In this document: one piece after another, positions 1-10,321 of the stretch
Numbering within the stretch: position 1 is the stretch's first letter
Layout of the letters: each line of letters begins with the position of its first letter
Assembly: GCF_029193885.1 (NCBI RefSeq)
Contig: NZ_JARFVB010000001.1
Span: 434,001-498,000 of the forward strand
Length of the DNA stretch: 64,000 nt
DNA from: Flagellimonas yonaguniensis
GTDB lineage: Bacteria > Bacteroidota > Bacteroidia > Flavobacteriales > Flavobacteriaceae
Direction of reading: 5' to 3'
Program-made: the position numbers and the translations under genes
The notes under the pieces: generated by a model
The model's input: only the letters and a program-made list of their open reading frames with translations
Databases searched by the model: none
Told to the model about the DNA's origin: nothing

Positions 1-1357
1 CATATTCCTTACCATTGACCGTAAAGTTTTTGGTCGCTTTTTCAACTTCGATTCCTCCCCTTAGCAGAACGTTAACCAAGTTTACAGCTTCAAAAGAATC
101 CCATTGCTCTTTACTGATGATGTAGGCAAACAAACCTTCGGTCTTACCTTTTTCAACTGCAGATTTGCCCATTTTGTATATGTTGTAGAGGTAGTTGCTC
201 TTGCGGTCAGCTGCAAGGTCCAATGTGGCCCAAGTGGCTGTCAACATATAGTCGAGGGCATCCCTAAAATGGGATTCACCACCTTTCCATGGGTTAGGGT
301 ACATTATATCGGTTCCATCGGTCGGAGTTCCTCCTGCAACGGTTTTGGGCAATTTTTCGGGGTCATAGAATCGTGGTGTGGGTGTGGCGTGACCTGTTTC
401 GGTAAGGATGCCAATCATATTGTGGTAATAGGGTACGGTACGTGCTCCACCGTTCCAGAACATGGTATAATAGTTGTCTGCAATGGCTCCTGGCATGTTT
501 TCCATAGAAAAACGCTTGGACATGGCGGAGCCTACCTCGCTAACGCCAGCGGTAATTGCAGGATGGATTTTGGGGTTTACAGGGTCTGCATAGGGGGGGA
601 TTGAAATTTTTGTCCATGATGGCGAGGTTTGGTGATGGTTAAAAACAATCTGTGGATACCATTCATTGTACAACATTTTGGTTACATGATAAGTTTCCGG
701 TAAGTTGTTCATAAACCAGTCCCTATTGTTGTCGTGCCCCATATAGTAATGGTAAAGAATCGGGGGGCGTGAGGTTTCATAGGGAGTTCCCAAATTTTTT
801 CGATACCAATCAGTAACAATGTCCAAGCCATCAGGATTCATGTTTGGCATAATCATGGTAATTACATTTTCCCTGATTTTTTTCATTTCAGGGGTTTCCG
901 AAGTAGCCAAGGTATAGGCCATTTCAGGTGTGAACTGTGTTCCTGCCAGTTCGGTGGAGTGAATACCTCCATCTACCCAAACAATGGCCTTTCCCTCTTG
1001 GGAGAGTTTAACAGCTTCTTCTTCGTTTACTTGGACACGTGCAAGTTTTGTGCTAATATCTTTCCATTTGCCCAATTCCGCAAGGTTTTTTTCTGTCGAA
1101 ACAAAAAGAACGTACATTTTTCGTCCCAATACTGTTTCCCCTATTTCAATCATTTTCACTCTGTTGGAAGCCTTATCCAGCTTAATCAGGTAATCTTCAA
1201 TTTGGGAATAATCGGCCAATTTGTAATCGTCCCCAAGCTTAAATCCAAGCACATCTTCAGGGGAAGGAACAGTTTGTGCTGTGGAAAATGTAGTGCAAGA
1301 CAAAGACATCACTACAGAGAGCAGCAATGTTTTAAAAGTCATTTTTTTAGAAGTCAT
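1..1357 (-). CDS. M14 zinc carboxypeptidase, 3' end outside the window
   Basis: Secreted metallocarboxypeptidase-like protein that would trim C-terminal residues from peptides outside the cytoplasm. The minus strand is open from ATG 1357 (or the in-frame ATG at 1342) to the window edge, about 450 codons. A hydrophobic N-terminus ending near STAQT looks like a signal peptide. GGIHSTELAG around residue 132 fits the M14 zinc motif HxxE, and NMNPDGLD and FNHHQTSP follow as expected for the family. The C-terminal part is missing only because the window ends. Substrate specificity cannot be read. It stands alone, in the same direction as the downstream arfB. Confidence 0.85.
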   Translation of the reverse strand, partial: MTSKKMTFKTLLLSVVMSLSCTTFSTAQTVPSPEDVLGFKLGDDYKLADYSQIEDYLIKLDKASNRVKMIEIGETVLGRKMYVLFVSTEKNLAELGKWKDISTKLARVQVNEEEAVKLSQEGKAIVWVDGGIHSTELAGTQFTPEMAYTLATSETPEMKKIRENVITMIMPNMNPDGLDIVTDWYRKNLGTPYETSRPPILYHYYMGHDNNRDWFMNNLPETYHVTKMLYNEWYPQIVFNHHQTSPSWTKISIPPYADPVNPKIHPAITAGVSEVGSAMSKRFSMENMPGAIADNYYTMFWNGGARTVPYYHNMIGILTETGHATPTPRFYDPEKLPKTVAGGTPTDGTDIMYPNPWKGGESHFRDALDYMLTATWATLDLAADRKSNYLYNIYKMGKSAVEKGKTEGLFAYIISKEQWDSFEAVNLVNVLLRGGIEVEKATKNFTVNGKEY

Positions 1358-1492
1358 TTTTTTGAGTCAGTTATAATTTGATTGAAAATTAAGCATTTGT
1401 GGTGAGGTAATTAAATCTGGCTATTGGGAATTATGGCAGCAGAGGTTTTTTTGATGGGGTTGTAATCTGACAGATGAAAAAACAATGGATTC

Positions 1493-1900
1493 TTATTGAC
1501 CCCAATCCGGTTTTTTGCGGGATGCCTTTTTCTCTGCCGTTATCTTTTTGGATTTCAACCGTTTTTCCTTGGAAGATTTGGAAGGCTTGGTCGGTTTTCT
1601 CTTTTTGGGGACAACAAGTGCATTTTTGAGGGTTTCGAAAAAGCGTTTTACTACTAAATCCTTGTTTCGGTGTTGGCTTCGGGCTTCGTCACATTGAAGA
1701 ATCAAAGCACCGGCATTGGTCAACCGAGACTGCAATTTTAATTGGATACGTTGTTTTTCCCTGTCTGATAATCCTTCTGAGGCAGGTACATTAAAGGTAA
1801 GCTCCACTTTGGAGGAAACCTTGTTCACATGTTGTCCTCCTGCACCGCTGCTACGCATGGCTTTAAACTGTAACTCCCTATGAATTTGTTTTTTGTCCAA
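1493..1900 (-). CDS. arfB: ArfB/YaeJ-type peptidyl-tRNA hydrolase (ribosome rescue)
   Basis: Releases nascent chains from stalled ribosomes by hydrolysing peptidyl-tRNA. The class I release factor GGQ motif is present (SSGAGGQHVNKVSS), and the C-terminus is a Lys/Arg-rich tail (KKRKPTKPSKSSKEKRLKSK) like the one ArfB inserts in the mRNA channel. The frame is open from 2017, but the family normally begins just before DKKQIHREL. The TTG at 1900, with AGAAGG about ten bases upstream, gives 135 residues, the usual length. That start lies inside the last codons of the preceding ABC ATPase gene, so the two are probably translationally coupled. ATG 1936 is the alternative. Confidence 0.85.
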   Translation of the reverse strand: MDKKQIHRELQFKAMRSSGAGGQHVNKVSSKVELTFNVPASEGLSDREKQRIQLKLQSRLTNAGALILQCDEARSQHRNKDLVVKRFFETLKNALVVPKKRKPTKPSKSSKEKRLKSKKITAEKKASRKKPDWGQ

Positions 1901-2873
1901 CCTGAAGCCTTCTGTTGATGGTCTCCAAAGATACATTAAGAAAAATGGTTGTTCCTTTTTCCTGTTTCTTATCGGAATTGAAAAAAACCATGGTGCCGTC
2001 TTCTGCAACTCCTTCAATTAAATGATGACTCCCTTTAAAAAAGGAATGGGTTACGGCTACTTTCAATCCGGATGAATCGGAAAATTTGAACTCATGCGGA
2101 TATACCAAAACGGACCTATCGATTTCGGAATAGGATTTTAAAAGCTTCATGGAAACCTTGTTTACCTGTCCAAACAGCGAAGCGGTGTAATAATCGGGAG
2201 GGTTTTTGTAGAGGTCTTGGGTATTCCCATTGGCAATGATCTGTCCCTGTTCCAAAATCAGGGTGCGCTCTGCAAATGGTAACACATCACTGGGGTCGTG
2301 ACTAGCGTTAAGCACGGTAATACCCTGTTTTTTGAGATATAGAAAGAGATTTCTACGGAGGGAATTCCGCTTAAAATTATCAATATGGCCAAAGGGTTCG
2401 TCCAAAAGAAGGATTTCTGGCTCTTGGGCCAATACCCTAGCGAGCGCTACGCGTTGTTGTTGACCACCGCTGAGGTATTTTACCTTGGTCTTGGCGTAGG
2501 ATTTCATCTCAATCAAATCCAGTAGCTCATTGATGCGTTCTTCGTGGGTTTCGCGATCAAAAACAGAAAGGAACTGCCCTACGTTTTCTTCCACGGATAT
2601 ATATGGCATCAAATCAAAATCCTGTGCCAAATATTTCATGTAGGGTTCGCCTGGAACCAGATTAAAATTGGGGCCAAGCGCTTCCTTATCGTTCCAAAAA
2701 ACGGAACCTTCTTCCACATGAAGCAATCCATAGATGATTTTTAGCAAGGTGCTCTTTCCTGAGCCACTTTCGCCCATCAAAGCCACATGTTCCCCTGGGG
2801 AAACTTCAAAGGAAATGTCCTTTAAAATGGTCTGGTCTTGGTAACCAAAAGAATCTACTTGGACTTTTAACAT
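1878..2873 (-). CDS. ABC transporter ATP-binding protein
   Basis: ATPase subunit of an ABC transporter, 331 residues. Walker A GESGSGKST (about residues 35-43), signature LSGGQQQRVALARVLA, Walker B ILLLDEPFGHID and the switch histidine in NASHDPSD are all intact. After the roughly 215-residue nucleotide-binding domain comes a C-terminal extension that resembles the regulatory TOBE region of importer ATPases. No permease gene is adjacent, so the substrate is unknown. Its 3' end overlaps arfB. Confidence 0.85.
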   Translation of the reverse strand: MLKVQVDSFGYQDQTILKDISFEVSPGEHVALMGESGSGKSTLLKIIYGLLHVEEGSVFWNDKEALGPNFNLVPGEPYMKYLAQDFDLMPYISVEENVGQFLSVFDRETHEERINELLDLIEMKSYAKTKVKYLSGGQQQRVALARVLAQEPEILLLDEPFGHIDNFKRNSLRRNLFLYLKKQGITVLNASHDPSDVLPFAERTLILEQGQIIANGNTQDLYKNPPDYYTASLFGQVNKVSMKLLKSYSEIDRSVLVYPHEFKFSDSSGLKVAVTHSFFKGSHHLIEGVAEDGTMVFFNSDKKQEKGTTIFLNVSLETINRRLQVGQKTNS

Positions 2874-2978
2874 AAATTTGATTAAAAGCTATTCACAGAG
2901 CAATTGAAAATGCCATTCTAAAATTTGACACGAATTCCATAAACCCCCTCGAATCCTTTATATTTTACTACGACTGTC

Positions 2979-3000
2979 ATTCCGTGCTTGGACACGGAAT
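2979..3000. repeat. short palindrome ATTCCGTG / CACGGAAT
   Basis: An inverted repeat with 8-bp arms (2979-2986 and 2993-3000) and a 6-bp loop, in the 230-bp gap between the prolyl oligopeptidase and ABC genes. It resembles the small interspersed palindromes common between flavobacterial genes. Nothing else is recognised in this gap. Confidence 0.4.
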
Positions 3001-3104
3001 CCATCATACTTATTTTTTCTTGTTTTAAGAAATTGCAACTTGATTTTGCCCATAGGTGGGCAAGTTTAGGTTGACAAACATACTTTCTGGACAGCCCTAA
3101 TATA

Positions 3105-5261
3105 TCAATCTTTAAACTCTTTGAGGACTGTTTGGTTGGGCAGTTCATCATAACCCATATTGAAAAAGGTAAACCCAAAAATATCCGCGTATTGCTCTAT
3201 GGTTTTGCTTACGGGTGTACCTGCTCCGTGACCTGCGTTGGTCTCAATACGAATCAAAGTGGGCTGTTCCCCAGCCTGTTTTTCCTGCAGTTCCGCAGCA
3301 AACTTAAAGCTGTGTGCAGGGACCACGCGGTCGTCGTGGTCTCCAGTGGTAACCAAGGTCGCAGGGTATGCGGTGCCTTCTTTTACATTATGTACGGGTG
3401 AATATCCCTTGATGTAGTTGAACATTTCCTCACTGTCTTCAGAAGTTCCGTAATCGTAGGCCCAACCTGCTCCAGCGGTAAAGGTGTGATAACGGAGCAT
3501 ATCCATTACGCCCACAGCTGGTAACGCAACCTGCATCAGGTCTGGACGCTGGGTCATAGTGGCACCCACCAACAAGCCCCCGTTGGAACCTCCGCGGATG
3601 GCGAGATATTCTTTTGAGGTGTATTTATTGTCGATTAGGTATTCTGCAGCTGCGATGAAGTCATCAAACACATTCTGCTTTTGGAGCTTGGTACCGGCAA
3701 TGTGCCATTTTTTCCCGTATTCCCCGCCTCCTCTAAGGTTAGGAACGGCATATACACCGCCTTGCTCCATCCAAACGGCATTCACGATGCTGAAAGAAGG
3801 TGTCAAACTAATATTGAACCCTCCATAGCCATATAGGATGGTTGGGTTTTTACCGTTCAGTTCGGTTCCTTTTTTATAGGTAATGATCATAGGCACTTTT
3901 GTGCCGTCTTTTGAGTTGTAGAACACCTGTTTGGATTCGTAATCTTCGGAATTAAAATCAATTTGAGGCTTCCAATATTGCTCGTATTCGCCAGTCTCCA
4001 CATCGTATTTGTACAACGAACCTGGTGTGTTGTAATTGGTAAAGGAGAAGTAGAATTCCTTGTCCTCCTTTTTACCGCCAAAACCTCCTGCGCTTCCTAC
4101 GCCGGGTAGTTCCACCTCACGGACCAAATTCCCTTCATAATCATATTGGAGTACTTTGGAAATGGCATCCACCATATATTCGGTAAAGAAATAGCCCCCA
4201 CCTGTTCCTGCGGTCAACACATTTTCGGTTTCTGGAATCAAATCCTTCCAATTGTCGGGGGTTGGATTGGCCGCATCCACGACCACCACTTTTTTGTTGG
4301 GCGCCTCTCGATTGGTAACCATATATAGTGTGGAACCTTCATTATCGATAACGTAGGTGTCAGAATCGGTGTCGTCCAAAATAGTGACCAGCTTGGGGTT
4401 CTCTTGGGAAAGGTCCATCATAAACAGTTTGTTCCCTGATGTGGAAACCGAAGCAGATATAAAAAGATACTTCTGGTCTTCGGACACGGAACCGCCCACG
4501 TAGCGGTGCTTTTCCTCGGGCGTGCCGCCGAAAATGATCTTATCCTCGGATTGTGGCGTTCCCAATTTATGATAGTACAGTTTGTGCTGGTCCGTTTTTG
4601 CGGAAAGTTCGCTTCCTTCGGGTTTATCGTAGCTGGAATAAAAGAAACCCTCGTTTCCTTTCCAAGAGATGCCACTGAACTTGATATCTACCAAGGTGTC
4701 CTCCACAATTTCTTTGGATTCGGCATCGATGACAATACCCTTGCGCCAATCGCTTCCTCCTTCCGAGATAAGGTAGGCCGCTTTGGAACAGTCCTTGGTA
4801 AAGCTAAGGCCCATTAAGGATGTGGTGCCATCTTCGGAAAAAGTATTGGGGTCCAAGAAGACTTCTTCTTCGCCACCCTCTTTTTTACGGTACACCACGT
4901 ATTGGTTTTGCAGCCCATTATTTTTGTAATAATAGGTGTAGTTTCCTTCTTTAAAAGGGGAACCCACTTTTTCGTAGTTCCAAAGTTTCTCCAATCTGTT
5001 TTTTAGGTCTTCCCGGAAAGGAATCTTGTCCAAATAGCCAAAAGTAACCGCGTTTTGCTTTTTTACCCAAGCTTCGGTCTCCTCGCTTCGGTCGTCTTCC
5101 AACCAACGATAGGGGTCAGGGACTTCATTTCCAAAATAATTATCTACGGTGTCAACTTTTTTGGTAGTGGGGTAGTTCACAGTAATGGGCTCTCCTTTTT
5201 TAGTGTTTTCCTGACAGGCTGCAAATAAAACCAAAGCAGCCAACAGACTTATGTTTTTCAT
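3105..5261 (-). CDS. prolyl oligopeptidase family serine peptidase (S9A), lipoprotein
   Basis: Cleaves short peptides after proline. The frame is open from 5303, but ATG 5261 gives a clean lipoprotein signal ([16 protein letters not shown], Cys 16) and 718 residues, usual for the family. The N-terminal half is the seven-bladed propeller, with [11 protein letters not shown] near the mature N-terminus. The catalytic triad is visible in the C-terminal hydrolase domain: Ser in RGGSNGGLL, Asp in [10 protein letters not shown] and His in NAGHGAG. The protein is probably anchored to an envelope membrane and processes peptides in the periplasm. It follows asd with a 77-bp gap. Confidence 0.92.
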   Translation of the reverse strand: MKNISLLAALVLFAACQENTKKGEPITVNYPTTKKVDTVDNYFGNEVPDPYRWLEDDRSEETEAWVKKQNAVTFGYLDKIPFREDLKNRLEKLWNYEKVGSPFKEGNYTYYYKNNGLQNQYVVYRKKEGGEEEVFLDPNTFSEDGTTSLMGLSFTKDCSKAAYLISEGGSDWRKGIVIDAESKEIVEDTLVDIKFSGISWKGNEGFFYSSYDKPEGSELSAKTDQHKLYYHKLGTPQSEDKIIFGGTPEEKHRYVGGSVSEDQKYLFISASVSTSGNKLFMMDLSQENPKLVTILDDTDSDTYVIDNEGSTLYMVTNREAPNKKVVVVDAANPTPDNWKDLIPETENVLTAGTGGGYFFTEYMVDAISKVLQYDYEGNLVREVELPGVGSAGGFGGKKEDKEFYFSFTNYNTPGSLYKYDVETGEYEQYWKPQIDFNSEDYESKQVFYNSKDGTKVPMIITYKKGTELNGKNPTILYGYGGFNISLTPSFSIVNAVWMEQGGVYAVPNLRGGGEYGKKWHIAGTKLQKQNVFDDFIAAAEYLIDNKYTSKEYLAIRGGSNGGLLVGATMTQRPDLMQVALPAVGVMDMLRYHTFTAGAGWAYDYGTSEDSEEMFNYIKGYSPVHNVKEGTAYPATLVTTGDHDDRVVPAHSFKFAAELQEKQAGEQPTLIRIETNAGHGAGTPVSKTIEQYADIFGFTFFNMGYDELPNQTVLKEFKD

Positions 5262-5338
5262 GTTTTTTCGGATTGATTCCGATAAAAATAGCATAAAAGA
5301 CACAAACCTATTGGCTGCAATCGATGCTTTAACTAATT

Positions 5339-6352
5339 TTATGAAATAGCTTCAGAAGTATTCGAAACCAAGTTGTTTTCCACCAAATACTCCGCAATCT
5401 GCACAGCGTTGGTAGCAGCCCCTTTTCTTAGGTTGTCCGCAACTATCCACATGTTCAAAGTATTGGGTTGTGTCTCATCCCTGCGGATTCTCCCCACAAA
5501 AACATCATCCTTGCCATTGGCAAAAACAGGCATGGGATAGGTGTTGGTTTCAGGATTGTCCTGCACCACTATGCCTGACGTTTCACTTAGCAGTTTTCTG
5601 ACTTCCGCCAAATCAAAATCGTTGTGGAACTCCACGTTTACTGATTCTGAGTGCCCGCCAGCAGTAGGAATACGTACTGCAGTTGCGGTTACGGAAAATG
5701 TGCGGTCGTCCAATATTTTTTGTGGCTCACGGGCCAATTTCATCTCTTCTTTGGTGTATCCATTTTCCAAAAACATATCGCAATGCGGCAATGCATTTCG
5801 GTTGATGGGATAAGGATAGGCCATTTCCCCATCGATTCCTGCCGCTTCATTTTCCATTTGTTCAACGGCTTTTACACCTGTGCCGGACACGGACTGGTAG
5901 GTAGAAACTACCACGCGCTTCATCTGATATTTTTTGTGCAAGGGGTCCAAGGCCAATACCATTTGAATGGTGGAGCAGTTGGGGTTTGCTATGATTTTGT
6001 CTTCAGCAGTCAATTCTGAAGCATTGATTTCAGGCACCACCAATTTTTTGGACGGATCCATACGCCAAGCAGATGAGTTATCGATTACTGTGGTGCCGAC
6101 TTCAGCAAATTTCGGAGCCCACTCCAAAGAGGTGTCTCCACCTGCAGAGAAAATCGCGATATCGGGTTGAGCGGCAACGGCATCCGCCAAACCGATTACG
6201 GTGTGTTCCTCATTTTTATAGGTAAGTTTTTTGCCCACGGAACGCTCCGAGGCAACCAACAATAATTCTGAAATAGGGAAGTTACGTTCTTCCAACACTT
6301 TCAACATGACTTCGCCTACCATTCCGGTGGCTCCAACAACTGCTACTTTCAT
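5339..6352 (-). CDS. asd: aspartate-semialdehyde dehydrogenase
   Basis: Reduces aspartyl phosphate to aspartate semialdehyde, the branch point to lysine/diaminopimelate, threonine and methionine. The NADP-binding [10 protein letters not shown] is at the N-terminus. The active-site cysteine is Cys126 in NPNCSTIQ, and [13 protein letters not shown] carries the acid/base histidine. Its 337 residues match the usual length. The gene is monocistronic in appearance, with a hairpin between it and mscL upstream. Confidence 0.96.
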   Translation of the reverse strand: MKVAVVGATGMVGEVMLKVLEERNFPISELLLVASERSVGKKLTYKNEEHTVIGLADAVAAQPDIAIFSAGGDTSLEWAPKFAEVGTTVIDNSSAWRMDPSKKLVVPEINASELTAEDKIIANPNCSTIQMVLALDPLHKKYQMKRVVVSTYQSVSGTGVKAVEQMENEAAGIDGEMAYPYPINRNALPHCDMFLENGYTKEEMKLAREPQKILDDRTFSVTATAVRIPTAGGHSESVNVEFHNDFDLAEVRKLLSETSGIVVQDNPETNTYPMPVFANGKDDVFVGRIRRDETQPNTLNMWIVADNLRKGAATNAVQIAEYLVENNLVSNTSEAIS

Positions 6353-6452
6353 TTTTGATTTATTTCTTGTCGCAAAGGTACTTCAGTCAGCGAGTTAAAC
6401 AAGCTTTTTCTTTACCAATCAATAAAAAATAACAAAATGTTATAAATAAAAC

Positions 6453-6487
6453 AACCATCAACATGTCAGCGAAACACATTGATGGTT
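6453..6487 (-). terminator. hairpin downstream of mscL
   Basis: AACCATCAA (6453-6461) pairs with TTGATGGTT (6479-6487). Read on the minus strand it follows mscL and is trailed by GTTTTATTT, which fits a weak intrinsic terminator ahead of asd. Confidence 0.45.
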
Positions 6488-6543
6488 TTTAAATGATTAT
6501 TGTGGTGTAGCGGCGGTACCAGAAAAATCTAGTACCAACGATT

Positions 6544-6951
6544 TTATTTTTTCAACAAATCGCGAATCTCTGCCAACAATTCCTCTTGGGTCGGACCCTT
6601 TGGAGGTTCTGGGGCGGGCTCCTCTTTTTTCTTCAATTTGTTCACGCCTTTTACAATAAGGAACATAACAAAGGCTACAATGATGAAGTCGATGACATTG
6701 GTAAGGAACGATCCGTAGAGAACGGCAATTTCCCCAACAGTTTCACCTGCATCATTCACAGTTCCCTCGTTAATCACATATTTAAGGTCGTTAAAATCAG
6801 ATTCGAATAACAATCCGATCAACGGAGAAACAATTCCACCGGTAAAAGAAGAAACCACTTCTTTAAAAGCGGCACCCATAACGAAACCTACGGCGATATC
6901 CACCAGGTTTCCTTTCATTGCAAAGTCTTTAAACTCTTTTAAAAATCCCAT
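6544..6951 (-). CDS. mscL: large-conductance mechanosensitive channel
   Basis: Inner-membrane safety valve that opens under hypo-osmotic shock. Its 135 residues begin with the conserved MGFLKEFKDFAMKGN helix, then TM1 (VDIAVGFVMGAAFKEVV), a periplasmic loop, TM2 (FLTNVIDFIIVAFVMFLIV) and a charged cytoplasmic helix (KKKEEPAPEPPKGPTQEELL). All family landmarks are present. It stands alone between asd and alr, all on the minus strand. Confidence 0.96.
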   Translation of the reverse strand: MGFLKEFKDFAMKGNLVDIAVGFVMGAAFKEVVSSFTGGIVSPLIGLLFESDFNDLKYVINEGTVNDAGETVGEIAVLYGSFLTNVIDFIIVAFVMFLIVKGVNKLKKKEEPAPEPPKGPTQEELLAEIRDLLKK

Positions 6952-7003
6952 TTTATAGTTAAGTATTGGTTAACAGCAACAAATTAAGTAAAAAAGATAA
7001 TAT

Positions 7004-8113
7004 TCAAGCTCCGACAGCAACTCTTTTTACACGTTGGGATATGGCTGTCAGAATTTCATAGGAAATGGTATTGGCGGTAGCGGCGAATTTTTCAGCCGAT
7101 TTCTGATGACCAAAAACGATGACTTCATCCCCTTCTTTGCAATCGATTTCAGTAACATCCACCATGATCATATCCATACAAACGTTGCCCAGAATTGGCG
7201 CTTTTTTATTGTTGATGGTCACAAAGCCTTTGCCTTTACCATATTGTCGGCCTATACCATCTGCGTGTCCAATAGGGAGTGTGGCACTTTTGATGGGTTT
7301 GTTTGATTTAAAAGCTCGATTATACCCTATGGATTCGTTGGCATCAATTTGATGGATTTGTGAGATAATGGTTTTTAATGTTGCAACAGGCCTTAATTGT
7401 GCATCTACCTGCGCTTGGTTGCCATAACCATATAGCCCTATGCCACTGCGGACCATCTCGAACTGAGCTTCTGGGTAATTGATGATGCCCGAAGTGTTCA
7501 ACATATGTTGCATAGGCTGATAGCTCAACTTATCCATAAGTGCATTGCTCAAATTTTTGAAGGAGTTGATTTGATTCAGGCTAAAGTCACGTTCGTTTAC
7601 ATCTTCTGAAGCCGCCAAATGCGAAAAAGCAGAAATTATTTTGATGCATTCGCTACGCTTGGTTTCTTCAACAATAAAATCCACATCCGTCTCTGAAAAT
7701 CCCAAACGGTTCAAGCCTGTATTGAATTTAATGTGAACAGGATAATTGGTTTGCTCTTGAGCTTTTGCCGCTTCCAGAAATTGGTTCAGGATATTTCTGG
7801 AATATATGCTGGGCTCCAATTGGTTCGTAATCAGATCATCAAAATTGGAAACCAAGGGGTGCAACACCAAAATAGGAAGTTGAATACCCGCTTTACGCAA
7901 TAAAACCCCTTCGCTGACATAGGCAACTGCTAAATAATCGGCACCCAATTGTTCCAGTTTTTGGGCAATCGTTACCATGTCGCTTCCGTAGGCAAAGGCT
8001 TTTACCACGCCTAAAAATTTGGTTTCAGGCTTTATTTTGGAGCGCAAGTAGTTGTAATTGTGTTCCAAGGCAGCAAGGTCCAAGACCAAAGTTGTTTCCC
8101 CGACCTTACTCAT
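7004..8113 (-). CDS. alr: alanine racemase
   Basis: PLP enzyme that interconverts L- and D-alanine for peptidoglycan. The PLP lysine is Lys38 in [10 protein letters not shown], the opposing tyrosine lies in GYNRAFK, and the substrate loop [12 protein letters not shown] is present. Its 369 residues are normal for Alr; in many Bacteroidetes an Alr domain is fused to MurF, but not here. Its start overlaps the end of tdk by 8 bp, so the pair is probably one transcript. Confidence 0.94.
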   Translation of the reverse strand: MSKVGETTLVLDLAALEHNYNYLRSKIKPETKFLGVVKAFAYGSDMVTIAQKLEQLGADYLAVAYVSEGVLLRKAGIQLPILVLHPLVSNFDDLITNQLEPSIYSRNILNQFLEAAKAQEQTNYPVHIKFNTGLNRLGFSETDVDFIVEETKRSECIKIISAFSHLAASEDVNERDFSLNQINSFKNLSNALMDKLSYQPMQHMLNTSGIINYPEAQFEMVRSGIGLYGYGNQAQVDAQLRPVATLKTIISQIHQIDANESIGYNRAFKSNKPIKSATLPIGHADGIGRQYGKGKGFVTINNKKAPILGNVCMDMIMVDVTEIDCKEGDEVIVFGHQKSAEKFAATANTISYEILTAISQRVKRVAVGA

Positions 8114-8750
8114 TGGGTTTTTCCTTTTTGGAAGTTACCTCCTCGGATTCCACATCCATTCCCTTTATTTTTTCGCGTAACATGGCTTTATAAAAAGCTG
8201 CTCTGCTCAAAGGCTCATATTCCTCGGTTTCGCCCAGCAATACCAAATTGTCGTTGAGTGATTTTCTAAAACTGTAGTTGGCCAAGTTTCCTGTACGCGT
8301 ACATACAGCGTGCACCTTGGTCACGTATTCCGCTGTGGCCATCAATGCGGGCATAGGGCCAAAGGGATTGCCCTTGAAGTCCATATCCAGTCCGGCGACC
8401 ACGACGCGAATGCCCCTATTGGCCAAATCGTTGCAAACGGTTACGATTTCATCATCAAAAAACTGGGCTTCGTCTATACCGATTACATCACAATCGTCCG
8501 CCAAAAGTCGAATATTGGCAGCGGCCGGAACGGGAGTGGACCTGATTTCATTGGAGTCATGGGAGACGACCATTTCTTCATGATAGCGGGTATCCACAAT
8601 GGGTTTGAAGATTTCCACTTTTTGCTTGGCAAATTGGGCGCGCTTTAGCCTTCGGATCAGTTCTTCGGTCTTTCCGGAAAACATGGAACCGCAAATCACT
8701 TCAATCCATCCAAACTGTTCCTTAGGGTTGACTGTGTTTTCGAGAAACAT
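8106..8750 (-). CDS. tdk: thymidine kinase (type II)
   Basis: Phosphorylates thymidine for salvage. Walker A is [10 protein letters not shown] (from residue 21), Walker [13 protein letters not shown], and the substrate loop region [15 protein letters not shown] follows. The second cysteine of the usual CxxC zinc knuckle is missing (CTRT), and the C-terminal cysteine pair is also absent, so the structural zinc site seems lost. That probably does not abolish function, because the catalytic elements are intact. It is followed by overlapping alr. Confidence 0.93.
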   Translation of the reverse strand: MFLENTVNPKEQFGWIEVICGSMFSGKTEELIRRLKRAQFAKQKVEIFKPIVDTRYHEEMVVSHDSNEIRSTPVPAAANIRLLADDCDVIGIDEAQFFDDEIVTVCNDLANRGIRVVVAGLDMDFKGNPFGPMPALMATAEYVTKVHAVCTRTGNLANYSFRKSLNDNLVLLGETEEYEPLSRAAFYKAMLREKIKGMDVESEEVTSKKEKPNE

Positions 8751-8905
8751 ACCGTATTTTTGAAAGAAATTGTTTGTTTTCCCGTTATATTGGGACGATC
8801 ACAAAGCTACTAAAAAATTGCACCCCTGTTTTCAATAAGATTTTAACCTTTTGTTGATAGGGTATTGGTAAAATCATTATATTTTTATAATAAAGAAGAA
8901 AAGCT

Positions 8906-9595
8906 ATGATACGGAAATTGAGGGAAGAGTTGATCAAGTTGTCCACAGAAATAATCACTGCAAGAGAGGACACCGATCTTGCGGCACTTTACGAGAGGTC
9001 CAAAGAGATTTATGAAAAGTTGGCCGTATTGAAATTCATAGATGAAAAATTGAGCGATGTTGAGGTGGATGTTTCCCAAAATGTGATAGCTTCCAGGTTT
9101 GAGAAAATGGCCAATGCCGTTTTGAGTGGAAATACATCCGTACCGGAAAGTAATCCACACCAAGAAGATATTATGACCCCGGGAATGGATACCATTAAGG
9201 ACATGGTTTCCGAGATGCCATCCAATGCTGATCTGGAAAAGGTGTTTGCTGAATTCGTGGCCAAACCCGATTTCATGAAGAACGATAAGGAAAATGTTAC
9301 TCCAACGGATAATAGCACTGTGCCTACCCAACAGAAAAAGCCAAAATCCTTGAACGATCGATTGGCAAAAGATTTTCAGGTTGGTCTCAACGATAAATTG
9401 GCCTTTGTAAAACATCTGTTCAATAATAGCATGGAGGACTATACTCGAGTACTTTCGCAACTCACTACTATAGATTCGGAAGAACGTTCTGTGGCATTTA
9501 TTAAGAACATGGTAAAACCTGAGTATAATAATTGGGAGGGCAAAGAAGAGTACGAAGCACGTTTTATGGTGCTCATCCAGAGAAGGTTCGCATAA
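8906..9595 (+). CDS. conserved hypothetical protein upstream of rsmI
   Basis: A 229-residue soluble protein with no signal peptide or membrane segment. The N-terminal ~60 residues are predicted helical and charged (MIRKLREELIKLSTEII). A low-complexity acidic/polar linker rich in Asn, Pro and Thr follows at about residues 75-145. The C-terminal block (LNDRLAKDFQVGLNDKLAFV onward) looks conserved. I recall similar proteins beside rsmI in other Bacteroidetes but know of no function. It is transcribed divergently from tdk. Confidence 0.7.
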   Translation: MIRKLREELIKLSTEIITAREDTDLAALYERSKEIYEKLAVLKFIDEKLSDVEVDVSQNVIASRFEKMANAVLSGNTSVPESNPHQEDIMTPGMDTIKDMVSEMPSNADLEKVFAEFVAKPDFMKNDKENVTPTDNSTVPTQQKKPKSLNDRLAKDFQVGLNDKLAFVKHLFNNSMEDYTRVLSQLTTIDSEERSVAFIKNMVKPEYNNWEGKEEYEARFMVLIQRRFA

Positions 9596-9631
9596 ATCAA
9601 TTTTTACAATTTTAATTTAACCGCAAGGCCG

Positions 9632-9639
9632 TAACTTTG
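9632..9639 (+). promoter_or_regulatory. -7 element TAACTTTG of rsmI
   Basis: Matches the Bacteroidetes -7 consensus TAnnTTTG. It ends five bases before the rsmI ATG at 9644, so the transcript would be nearly leaderless. No good -33 TTTG is seen. Confidence 0.5.
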
Positions 9640-9643
9640 GTTT

Positions 9644-10321
9644 ATGGGAAAATTATATCTGGTTCCAACACCAATAGGAAATTTGGAAGACATGACGCTT
9701 CGTGCCATTAAAGTGCTCAAGGAAGTGGATGTGGTTTTGGCGGAAGATACCCGGACCAGTGGCAAGCTGCTCAAGTATTACGAAATCAACACTCCTCTGC
9801 AGAGCCATCACATGCACAACGAGCACAAACAGGTTGATGGTTTGGTGCAAAAAATGAAAGACGGAACCACCTACGCCCTCATTTCCGATGCTGGTACCCC
9901 GGCTATTTCCGATCCAGGATTTTTATTGACCCGCGCTTGTGTTGAAAACGATATTGAAGTGGAGTGTCTGCCTGGAGCAACTGCCTTTGTTCCAGCTCTG
10001 GTAAACAGTGGATTGCCCAATGACCGATTTGTTTTTGAAGGTTTTTTACCCGTAAAAAAGGGACGCCAGACACGACTTTTGGAACTTGCCGAAGAAACCC
10101 GAACCATGGTTTTTTACGAATCGCCCCACAAACTCCTTAAAACCTTGACACATTTTGCCGAGTATTTTGGGGAAGACAGACCCGTTTCCGTATCCAGGGA
10201 ATTGACCAAATTGTATGAAGAGACCGTTCGCGGAACTGTTACGGAGGTATTGGAACACTTCAACAATAAAGCACCCAAAGGCGAATTTGTGATTGTGGTC
10301 GGTGGACGTAAAGATCAATAA
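9644..10321 (+). CDS. rsmI: 16S rRNA (cytidine1402-2'-O)-methyltransferase
   Basis: SAM-dependent tetrapyrrole-methylase-fold enzyme that methylates C1402 in the ribosomal P site. Visible motifs are PTPIGNLEDMTLRA at the N-terminus, EDTRTSGKLLKYY, SDAGTPAISDPG and LPGATAFVPALVNSG. Its 225 residues cover the methylase core and lack the C-terminal extension of longer proteobacterial enzymes, as I recall is normal in Flavobacteria. The gene converges with and overlaps the xre gene by 7 bp. Confidence 0.95.
   Translation: MGKLYLVPTPIGNLEDMTLRAIKVLKEVDVVLAEDTRTSGKLLKYYEINTPLQSHHMHNEHKQVDGLVQKMKDGTTYALISDAGTPAISDPGFLLTRACVENDIEVECLPGATAFVPALVNSGLPNDRFVFEGFLPVKKGRQTRLLELAEETRTMVFYESPHKLLKTLTHFAEYFGEDRPVSVSRELTKLYEETVRGTVTEVLEHFNNKAPKGEFVIVVGGRKDQ

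Noticed and set aside
104-604. 166-codon open frame on the plus strand
   Set aside because: Antisense to the M14 peptidase, which has a signal peptide and zinc motif; the plus-strand translation has no family features.
2918-3178. 86-codon minus-strand frame overlapping the peptidase 3' end
   Set aside because: Runs through a palindromic repeat and overlaps a well-supported gene in another frame.
8885-9460. 191-codon minus-strand frame
   Set aside because: Shadow of the conserved hypothetical gene at 8906-9595; composition is unlike a protein.
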